NCBI RefSeq assembly: GCF_038246755.1
Contig: NZ_CP134706.1
Span: 1,488,001 to 1,552,000, forward strand
From: Micromonospora sp. FIMYZ51
GTDB taxonomy: Bacteria; Actinomycetota; Actinomycetes; Mycobacteriales; Micromonosporaceae
Direction of reading: 5' to 3'
DNA length: 64,000 bases
Below, piece after piece: positions 57,419 through 64,000 of the stretch (positions are counted from its first letter, which is position 1; each line of letters begins with the position of its first letter). The notes below the pieces were generated by a model. That model ran no database searches and was not told where the DNA came from. It was given only the letters and a program-made list of their open reading frames with translations. A program made the translations under genes and the position numbers.

Positions 57419-60400
57419 GTGCATCTCAAGAGCCTGACGGTGAAGGGCTTCAAGTCCTTCGCCTCCGCGACGACGCTGAAGCTGGAGCCGGGGATCACCT
57501 GTGTGGTGGGCCCGAACGGCTCCGGCAAGTCCAACGTCGTCGACGCCATCGCCTGGGTGCTCGGTGAGCAGGGCGCGAAGGCGCTGCGCGGCGGCAAGAT
57601 GGAAGACGTCATCTTCGCCGGGACCGCCGGCCGGGCCCCGCTGGGCCGCGCCGAGGTGACCCTCACCATCGACAACACCGACGGCGCCCTGCCGATCGAG
57701 TACACCGAGGTCTCCATCACCCGCCGGATGTTCCGATCGGGGGAGAGCGAGTACGAGATCAACGGCGACTCGTGCCGGCTGCTCGACATCCAGGAACTGC
57801 TCTCCGACTCCGGCATCGGCCGGGAGATGCACATCATCGTCGGGCAGGGGCGGCTCGACGGCATGCTGCACGCCAAGCCCGAGGACCGGCGCTCGTTCAT
57901 CGAGGAGGCGGCCGGCGTCCTCAAGCACCGCAAGCGCAAGGAAAAGGCGCTGCGCAAGCTCGACGCGATGCAGCAGAACCTCAACCGTCTCACCGACCTC
58001 ACCGCCGAGCTGCGTCGCCAGCTCAAGCCGCTCGGCCGGCAGGCCGAGGTGGCCCGCCGGGCCGCCGTGATCCAGGCCAACCTGCGCGACGCCCGGCTGC
58101 GGCTGCTCGCCGACGACCTGGCCACCCTGCGTACCACCCTGGATCGGGAGATCGCCGACGAGACCGCGCTGCGGGAGCGGCGCGAGCAGGTGGAGGCGGA
58201 GCACGCGGAGGTGCAGTCCCGCCTCGGCGAACTGGAGGAGGCACTGGCGTCCGACGCCCCGCTGCTGGCCGCCGCCCAGGACACCTGGTACAAGCTCTCC
58301 GCGTTGCAGGAGCGGTTCCGCTCGATCGAGCAGCTCGCGGCGGAACGACTGCGGCACCTGAGCGCCACGCCCGACGACGAGCGACCGGGCCGCGACCCGG
58401 ATCAGTTGGAGGCCGAGGCCGAGCGGGTCCGTGAGCAGGAGGAGGAACTGCGCGCGGCACTCACCGACGACCAGATCCGCCTGGCCGAGGCGGTGGAGCA
58501 CCGCCAGGAGCTGGAACGGCAACTGGCCGCGGCCGAACGCGAGCTGGTCGCCGCCGCGAAGGCGATCGCGGACCGGCGAGAGGGGCTGGCCCGGCTGACC
58601 GGGCAGGTCAACTCCGCCCGGGCGCGGACCACAAGCGCCGGTGAGGAGATCGAGCGGCTGGCCGCCGCGCACACCGACGCGCTGGGCCGCGCCGAGCGGG
58701 CCCAGGCCGAGCTGGACGCGGTCGCCGAGCAGTCCACCGAGGCGGACCGGGACAACGCCGACCTGGACGCCCGGCACGCGGAGGCCGTCGCCGCCCAGGA
58801 GAAGGCGCAGGCGACGGTCCGGTCGCTCGCCGACGCCGAGCGGGCGGCGGAGAAGGACGCCGCCACCTGGAAGGCCCGGGAGGAGGCGCTCGCCCTGGGC
58901 CTGCGCCGCAAGGACGGTGCCGGCGCGTTGCTGGCCCGCGCCGACCAGGTGCCCGGCCTGCTGGGCAGTCTCGCCAGCCTGCTCACGGTCGCCCCCGGGC
59001 ACGAGGCGGCGCTCGCCGCGGCGCTCGGCGGACTGGCCGACGCGGTCGCGGTCAGCGGAGTGGACGAGGCCGTGGAGGCGATGCGGCTGCTGAAGATCTC
59101 CGACGCCGGCCGCGCCGGGCTGCTGGTCGGCAGCCCCGCCGGCCCGGGGATGGCCGGTTCCGCCGACGCGCTGCGTCCCAAGCTGCCCGACCGGGCCCAC
59201 TGGGCACCCGACCTGGTCGACTGTGACGCGCAGATCCGTCCGGCGGTACACCGGGCGCTGCGCGACGTGGTGCTTGTCGACGACCTCGCCGCCGCGGCGG
59301 AGGTGGTCGCCGGCAACCCCGAGCTGCGGGCGGTCACCCGGGAAGGGGACGTGGTCGGGGCGTACGCGGCGGCCGGCGGGTCGGCGAAGGCGCCCAGCCA
59401 CATCGAGGTGCAGGCGGCCGTCGAGGAGGCACGCGCCAACCGGCTGACCGCCGAGCGGACCAGTGCTGAACTGCGGGAACAACTGGTCGACGCGCGGGGT
59501 GCGGTGGCCGAGGCCAAGGACCGGGTGCAGCACGCCGCCGCCGCCAAGCGGGAAGCGGAAAGCCATCGCAACGCCGCCGCCCGCCGGCTCGCCGAGCTGG
59601 GTGCCGCCGCCCGGTCGGCCAAGGCGGAGACCGACCGGCTGGGCGAGTCCCGTTCCCGGGCCGAGGCGGCCCGGGAACGCGACCTGAGCGCACTGGCCGA
59701 GCTGGAGGAGCGGCTGCGGCTGGCGGAGGCGACCCCGATCGACGCCGAGCCCTCCACCGACGAACGCGATCAGCTTGCCGCGATGGTGCCGCAGGCCCGG
59801 CAGAACGAGATGGAGGTCCGGCTCGCGGTGCGTACCGCGGAGGAGCGGGTGGCCTCCATCGCCGGGCGGGCCGACTCGCTGCGCCGGCAGGCCACCGCCG
59901 AACGCGCGGCGCGGGAACGGGCGGCGGCCCGGCGGGCGGCCCGGACCCGGGGCGCGGGCATCGCCCGGGCCGTGGCCGGCGGCGCGCGTGAGGCGCTGAC
60001 CCGACTGGCCACAAGCATCGCCCGGGCCGAGGAACACCGGGACGCGGTGGCCCGGGAGCGGGCCACCCGCGAGGCGGAACTTCAGGAGGTGCGGGCCGCC
60101 GCCAAGCGGCTCGGCACCGAACTGGAGCGGCTGACCAGCCAGGTACACCGGGACGAGGTCGCCCGCGCCGAGCAACGGATGCGCATCGAGCAGTTGGAGG
60201 CGAAGGCCGCCGAGGACTTCGGGCTGACCATGGAGACCCTCGTCGCCGAGTACGGCCCGAGTCAGCCGGTGCCGCCGACCGAGGCGGAGGTGGCCGCCGC
60301 GGAACGCGACGGCCTGCCGGTGCCCGAGCCGGTCCGCTACGAGCGGGCGGTGCAGGAGAAGCGGGCCGCCAAGGCGGAACGGGAGTTGACCCTGCTCGGC

Positions 60401-61033
60401 AAGGTCAACCCCCTCGCGTTGGAGGAGTTCGCCGCGCTTGAGGAGCGGTACAAGTTCCTCTCCGAGCAGCTGGAGGACCTCAAGGCGACCCGGCGCGACC
60501 TGCTCACCGTGGTCAAGGATGTCGACGACCGGATCCTGGAGGTCTTCGCCAGCGCCTTCGCCGACACCGCCCGGGAGTTCGAGCAGGTCTTCACCGTCCT
60601 CTTCCCCGGTGGTGAGGGCCGGCTGGTGCTCACCGAGCCGGACGATCTGCTGACCACCGGCGTCGAGGTCGAGGCCCGCCCGCCCGGCAAGAAGATCAAG
60701 CGGCTGTCGCTGCTTTCCGGTGGCGAACGGTCGCTGACCGCGGTGGCGATGCTGGTGGCGATCTTCCGGGCCCGGCCCAGCCCGTTCTACATCATGGACG
60801 AGGTCGAGGCGGCGCTCGACGACGTCAACCTGGGCCGGTTGATCACGCTGCTCGCCCAGTTGCGGGAGAAGAGTCAGCTGATCGTCATCACGCACCAGAA
60901 ACGGACCATGGAGATCGCCGACGCCCTGTACGGCGTGACCATGCGCGGCGGGGTGACCCAGGTGATCAGCCAACGGCTCAACCGGGCCGACGGGGACGAG
61001 GAGCGGCACAGCCGCGGCGAGGAGAACGGGTAG
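57419..61033 (+). CDS. smc: Chromosome segregation protein SMC
   Basis: The ATPase of the condensin complex. The 1204-aa protein has Walker A GPNGSGKSNVVDAI (about residues 32-45), long coiled coils near 170-500 and 670-1020, a Gly-rich hinge near 510-650 (LLGSLASLLTVAPGHEAALAAALGG), the ABC signature LLSGGERSLTAVAML and Walker B FYIMDEVEAALDD near the C-terminus. GTG 57419 gives the family start VHLKSLTVKGFKSFA, with GAGAAG just upstream. Partner scpA/scpB genes are not in the window. The next gene starts within its stop codon (TAGTG). Confidence 0.97.
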   Translation: MHLKSLTVKGFKSFASATTLKLEPGITCVVGPNGSGKSNVVDAIAWVLGEQGAKALRGGKMEDVIFAGTAGRAPLGRAEVTLTIDNTDGALPIEYTEVSITRRMFRSGESEYEINGDSCRLLDIQELLSDSGIGREMHIIVGQGRLDGMLHAKPEDRRSFIEEAAGVLKHRKRKEKALRKLDAMQQNLNRLTDLTAELRRQLKPLGRQAEVARRAAVIQANLRDARLRLLADDLATLRTTLDREIADETALRERREQVEAEHAEVQSRLGELEEALASDAPLLAAAQDTWYKLSALQERFRSIEQLAAERLRHLSATPDDERPGRDPDQLEAEAERVREQEEELRAALTDDQIRLAEAVEHRQELERQLAAAERELVAAAKAIADRREGLARLTGQVNSARARTTSAGEEIERLAAAHTDALGRAERAQAELDAVAEQSTEADRDNADLDARHAEAVAAQEKAQATVRSLADAERAAEKDAATWKAREEALALGLRRKDGAGALLARADQVPGLLGSLASLLTVAPGHEAALAAALGGLADAVAVSGVDEAVEAMRLLKISDAGRAGLLVGSPAGPGMAGSADALRPKLPDRAHWAPDLVDCDAQIRPAVHRALRDVVLVDDLAAAAEVVAGNPELRAVTREGDVVGAYAAAGGSAKAPSHIEVQAAVEEARANRLTAERTSAELREQLVDARGAVAEAKDRVQHAAAAKREAESHRNAAARRLAELGAAARSAKAETDRLGESRSRAEAARERDLSALAELEERLRLAEATPIDAEPSTDERDQLAAMVPQARQNEMEVRLAVRTAEERVASIAGRADSLRRQATAERAARERAAARRAARTRGAGIARAVAGGAREALTRLATSIARAEEHRDAVARERATREAELQEVRAAAKRLGTELERLTSQVHRDEVARAEQRMRIEQLEAKAAEDFGLTMETLVAEYGPSQPVPPTEAEVAAAERDGLPVPEPVRYERAVQEKRAAKAERELTLLGKVNPLALEEFAALEERYKFLSEQLEDLKATRRDLLTVVKDVDDRILEVFASAFADTAREFEQVFTVLFPGGEGRLVLTEPDDLLTTGVEVEARPPGKKIKRLSLLSGGERSLTAVAMLVAIFRARPSPFYIMDEVEAALDDVNLGRLITLLAQLREKSQLIVITHQKRTMEIADALYGVTMRGGVTQVISQRLNRADGDEERHSRGEENG

Positions 61034-61653
61034 TGGCTCGGGAACGCGCGACGGCGCTCCTGGTGGACTTCGACGGCGTACTGCGGCGGTGGGACCCGGC
61101 GGTCGCCGCCGGCGTGGAACGGGAGTACGGCCTCACCACCGGCGTGCTCGGTGAGATCGCCATGTCCTGGGGACTGCTCCAGCCGGTGCTCACCGGTCGA
61201 ATCAGCCACGCCGAGTGGGTGTCGAGCGTCGCCGACGCGTTGACTCCCTCGGTGGGGGACCCGAGCCGGGCCCGGGCCGCCGTGCAGCAGTGGCAGCGCT
61301 ATCGCGGCGAGGTCGTCCCGGAGGTGCTGGCCTTCATCCGCGAGGCGCGTGCCGCCGGCATCCGGGTCGGCCTGGGCACCAACGCCACCGACCTGCTCGA
61401 CGCCGACCTGGCCGCGCTGGAGCTGACCGGCGAGCTGGACGTGGTGGTCAACTCCTCGGCGATCGGGGTGCACAAGCCGGCCCGCGAGTACTTCCAGGCC
61501 GCCTGCGTGGCGCTGGAGACTTCACCGGACCGGGTGCTCTTCGTCGACGACGAGGACCGGGCGGTCAGCGGTGCCCGGGTGGCGGGGCTGTCCGCGTACC
61601 GCTGGACCGGTCCGGCCGACCTGCGTTACCTGCGCGCGGCGCTGGCCTACTGA
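61033..61653 (+). CDS. HAD-superfamily hydrolase
   Basis: The 206-aa protein has the HAD motif I LLVDFDGVLRRWD (DxDGV; residues 11-15 hold the nucleophile), motif II LGTNATD, the conserved lysine in GVHKPAREYFQAA and motif IV VLFVDDEDRAVSGA. A small cap domain follows motif I. The substrate is unknown; the family includes phosphoglycolate-type and sugar-phosphate phosphatases. It overlaps smc by one base and is probably expressed with it. Confidence 0.88.
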   Translation: MARERATALLVDFDGVLRRWDPAVAAGVEREYGLTTGVLGEIAMSWGLLQPVLTGRISHAEWVSSVADALTPSVGDPSRARAAVQQWQRYRGEVVPEVLAFIREARAAGIRVGLGTNATDLLDADLAALELTGELDVVVNSSAIGVHKPAREYFQAACVALETSPDRVLFVDDEDRAVSGARVAGLSAYRWTGPADLRYLRAALAY

Positions 61654-61665
61654 GGTCGTCCTCCG

Positions 61666-62187
61666 TCACGAGCCGACCACCCCGTCGATGCGTTCGCGGA
61701 TCAGGTCGGCGTGCCCGTTGTGGCGGGCGTACTCCTCGATCATGTGGACGTAGATCCAGCGCAGGTTGCACGTCCGTCCCTTCCGGCCGATCGAGGTGAA
61801 CGTCCCGTCGAGGGACCGGTCGGCGACGGCGGCGCGGGCCAGCTCCACCTGGTGCTGGAAGGTGGCGAAGTCCGCCTCGGCGTCGGCGGCGCTGATGTCG
61901 AAGTCCGCGTCGGGATCGTCCTCGGTGAAGTACGGGTAGTCGACCCGCTCACCGAGGAAGTTCTCCCGGAACCACCAGGCTTCCACCTCGGCCATGTGCC
62001 GGACCAGACCGAGCAGGGTCAGCCCGGACGGCTCGACACTCGCCGTCTTGAGCTGCTCGGCGGTCAGGCCGGTGCACTTGAGCAGCAGGGTCTGCCGGTG
62101 GTAGTCGAGCCACCCCGCCAGCATGGTGCGCTCGTCACCGACGTACGGCTCGGGGGTTCGGGTGATCTCCGGTGCTCTCCAGGTCAT
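61666..62187 (-). CDS. DinB/DUF664-family protein
   Basis: A 173-aa four-helix bundle protein with the DUF664 pattern ERTMLAGWLDYHRQTLLLKCTGLTAEQLKTASVEPSGLTLLGLVRHMAEVEAWWF condensed at residues 19-73 and the late VHMIEEYARHNGHADLIRERIDG, which provides the three metal histidines of the DinB fold (H-x-n-H-x3-H). Relatives include mycothiol-dependent enzymes, so a thiol-transferase role is possible in this mycothiol-producing group. ATG 62187 is clear. It converges with the HAD gene. Confidence 0.88.
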   Translation of the reverse strand: MTWRAPEITRTPEPYVGDERTMLAGWLDYHRQTLLLKCTGLTAEQLKTASVEPSGLTLLGLVRHMAEVEAWWFRENFLGERVDYPYFTEDDPDADFDISAADAEADFATFQHQVELARAAVADRSLDGTFTSIGRKGRTCNLRWIYVHMIEEYARHNGHADLIRERIDGVVGS

Positions 62188-62250
62188 CCGGCCATCGTGC
62201 GGCCCAGGTCCGACAGCGGCGAGCGAATTTCCGCCTGTGGCGGCCCGGCG

Positions 62251-63867
62251 TCAGCCGCGTACGCCGGTGCGGATCACGGCGGTCGCGCCGCCGGTGGCCA
62301 CCGTCGACTCCTGCTCGACTTCGTCGGCGAGCGGGCCGCCGGTGTGCCGCAGCAGGGGTACCTCCTTGATGAAAAGGACGGCGACCAGGGCGATCAGCCC
62401 GAACGGCGCGGCGGCGAGGAAGATGTCCCCGGCCCCGTGCCCGTACGCGGACTCCACCACGGCCCGGATCGGTGCGGGCAGCGTGTGTACGTCCGGCAGG
62501 GTGCCGCCGCTGCCGGCCGAGGCCGGTACGCCAAGCGCGGCCAACCCGTCGGCGAGGTACCGGCTGACGTTGTGGCCGAGCAGGGCACCCAGCGCGCTGA
62601 CCCCGACCGCGCCACCGAGGCTGCGGAAGAAGGCCACCACCGAACTGGCCGCGCCGAGTTCGTGCGTGCCGACGGTGTTCTGCACGGCGAGCACCAGGTT
62701 CTGCATGGTCATCCCGACGCCGGTGCCGATCAACGCCATGAAGATGCTGACCTGCCAGTACGGGGTGTCCGCCCGCAGCGTGCCCATCAGTGCGAAACCG
62801 ACGGTGAGCAGGGCCGAACCGGCGACCAGGTACCGCTTCCAGCGGCCGGTGTTGGTGATGATCCGGCCCACGGCGGTGGAGGCCACCAGCAGGCCGAGGA
62901 TCATCGGCAGGGTCATCAGGCCGGACATGGTGGGGCTGACCCCACGGCTGATCTGGAAGTACTGGCCGAGGAAGACCGAGGCGCCGAACATGCCGACGCC
63001 GACCGCGATGCTGGCCACCACCGAGAGGGTGATGGTGCGGTTGCGGAACAGTCGCGGTGGGATCAGCGGCTCGGTGACCCGGGTCTCCACCCGGACCGCG
63101 GCGGCACCGAGCAGCAGCGCGCCGGGCACCATGACCGCGGTCTGCCAGGAGAGCCAGTCGTACTGGCTGCCGGCGAGCGAGACCCAGATCAGCAGCAGCG
63201 ACACGGCACCGGTGATCAGCGTGGCGCCCCACCAGTCGATCTTCACCTTCCGCTTGACCACCGGCAGGTTGAGGGTCTTCTGGAGCACGATCAGAGCGAG
63301 CAGCGCGAACGGCACCCCGACGTAGAAGCACCAGCGCCAGCCGAGCCAGGAGGTGTCCACGATGATGCCGCCGATCAACGGCCCGCCGATGGTGCCCACG
63401 GCCATCACCGCGCCGAGGTAGCCGCTGTACCTGCCGCGTTCCCGCGGCGCGATCATCGTCGCCATGATGACCTGGGCCAACGCGGCGAGGCCGCCGGCAC
63501 CCACGCCCTGGAGCACCCGGCAGGCGATCAGTTGCCCGGTGGACTGCGAGAGCCCGGCCAGCACGGAGCCGAGCACGAAGATCGCCAGGGCCACCTGGAC
63601 CAGCACCTTCTTGCTGGTGAGGTCGGCGAGCTTGCCCCAGAGCGGGGTGGTCGCGGTGGTCGCCAGCAGCGTCGAGGTGACCACCCAGGTGTACGCGGAC
63701 TGGGTGCCGTGCAGTTCGGTGATGATCCTCGGTAGCGCGTTCGCGACGACGGTGCCGGAGAGGATCGCGACGAACATGCCCAGGAGTAGGCCGGAGAGCG
63801 CCTCCAGGATCTGCCGGTGGGTCATCTGGACGGGGATCCCTCGGGCGGGGGCGCTCGCCTGAGTCAT
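62251..63867 (-). CDS. MFS drug exporter (EmrB/QacA, 14-TM type)
   Basis: The 538-aa protein has about 14 membrane helices and the DHA2 hallmarks: an early acidic-free FVAILSGTVVANALPRI (motif D1-like), LWGKLADLTSKKVLV (motif A), CRVLQGVGAGGLAALAQVI (motif B) and IGGPLIGGIIVD (motif C). It exports drugs or metabolites by proton antiport. ATG 63867 follows GGAAGG by eight bases. Two GTTGCC-type palindromes just upstream suggest control by a TetR- or MarR-type repressor, which may lie beyond the window end. Confidence 0.93.
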   Translation of the reverse strand: MTQASAPARGIPVQMTHRQILEALSGLLLGMFVAILSGTVVANALPRIITELHGTQSAYTWVVTSTLLATTATTPLWGKLADLTSKKVLVQVALAIFVLGSVLAGLSQSTGQLIACRVLQGVGAGGLAALAQVIMATMIAPRERGRYSGYLGAVMAVGTIGGPLIGGIIVDTSWLGWRWCFYVGVPFALLALIVLQKTLNLPVVKRKVKIDWWGATLITGAVSLLLIWVSLAGSQYDWLSWQTAVMVPGALLLGAAAVRVETRVTEPLIPPRLFRNRTITLSVVASIAVGVGMFGASVFLGQYFQISRGVSPTMSGLMTLPMILGLLVASTAVGRIITNTGRWKRYLVAGSALLTVGFALMGTLRADTPYWQVSIFMALIGTGVGMTMQNLVLAVQNTVGTHELGAASSVVAFFRSLGGAVGVSALGALLGHNVSRYLADGLAALGVPASAGSGGTLPDVHTLPAPIRAVVESAYGHGAGDIFLAAAPFGLIALVAVLFIKEVPLLRHTGGPLADEVEQESTVATGGATAVIRTGVRG

Positions 63868-63896
63868 AGCGGTGCCTTCCAAGCGCAGTGAAAAGT

Positions 63897-63937
63897 GTTG
63901 CCGCAGGCAACCGTATGGCTTGGTTGCCTCAAGCAAC
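63897..63937 (-). promoter_or_regulatory. Double palindromic operator upstream of the MFS exporter
   Basis: Two 15-bp dyads, GTTGCCGCAGGCAAC (63897-63911) and GTTGCCTCAAGCAAC (63923-63937), lie 30 and 56 bases before the start codon with centres 26 bp apart. The last 60 bases of the window show no supported gene, though a frame opens at GTG 63945. Confidence 0.7.
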
Positions 63938-64000
63938 AACTTCTCGTGAGGAAGGTCTATTCCGGGGTTCCGGGCCGGATGTCCGGTCCGAGTGCCGCCG

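Noticed and set aside
57056..61009. Open frame of about 1317 codons antisense to smc
   Set aside because: Long antisense frames are expected in very GC-rich genes; the smc frame has all family motifs, while the antisense reading is a Gly/Leu/Arg-rich sequence without any domain.

Overview
The window looks like one contiguous stretch of the chromosome of a very GC-rich actinobacterium of the family Micromonosporaceae, most likely Micromonospora or a close relative. The evidence is the strong G/C third-position bias, frequent GTG starts, many ATGA/GTGA gene overlaps, leaderless starts with a TANNNT box 6-8 bases upstream, an XRE/DUF397 pair, a histone-tailed HU protein, an NdgR-type regulator next to leuCD, and LPVTG wall proteins. 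From memory, the order serA-leuB ... FAH ... ndgR-leuCD-hup-mutT1-ppk-cofC-gpsA-ddl-DUF3515-thiL-DAK-recG-rsmD-coaD-SepIVA-DUF177-rnc-mutM-smc follows the Mycobacterium tuberculosis block Rv2996c to Rv2922c, so most of the window is a conserved housekeeping backbone. No phage, integrase, transposase or CRISPR array is present.

Layout. 1-9047: amino-acid biosynthesis (serA partial, leuB, ilvE, cimA) with apbE, a CX5R phosphatase and a PRC-barrel gene between. The leader of cimA carries a short open frame with two rare ATT isoleucine codons followed by a U-tailed terminator. 9052-18468: membrane and secreted proteins, a MoxR/DUF58/VWA operon, a PDZ-less HtrA protease and ArfB. 18604-23839: an FAH-fold enzyme, one tRNA-Gln and two identical tRNA-Glu genes, divergent ndgR/leuCD, and HU. 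23982-35133: a membrane nuclease-fold protein, mutT1, ppk, cofC, then the run plsC-gpsA-PLP enzyme-methyltransferase-ROK kinase. 35367-45378: the XRE/DUF397 pair, ddl, DUF3515, an Lrp-like domain protein, thiL, rpmB, a FakA-like protein and recG. 45516-48455: two paralogous LPVTG surface proteins with a shared upstream DNA module. 48824-54252: rsmD, coaD, a SepIVA-like protein, DUF177, rpmF, plsX, rnc, mutM. 54262-63867: a GH114-like lipoprotein, a CAP-domain protein, smc, a HAD hydrolase, a DinB-like protein and an MFS exporter with a double operator.

The genes serve three main jobs: branched-chain amino-acid synthesis (leuB, ilvE, cimA, leuC, leuD, ndgR), envelope and lipid precursor supply (plsC, gpsA, plsX, ddl, surface proteins), and genome or RNA maintenance (hup, smc, recG, mutM, mutT1, rnc, rsmD, arfB). 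The most interesting signals are regulatory or repetitive: the cimA leader; four exactly 52-bp intergenic elements made of two GGGCCC-centred palindromes; the promoter module duplicated in front of both LPVTG genes; a palindromic insertion that extends the coaD reading frame by about 85 codons; and a possible leader cistron coupled to thiL. No wholly new defence or metabolic system could be supported.
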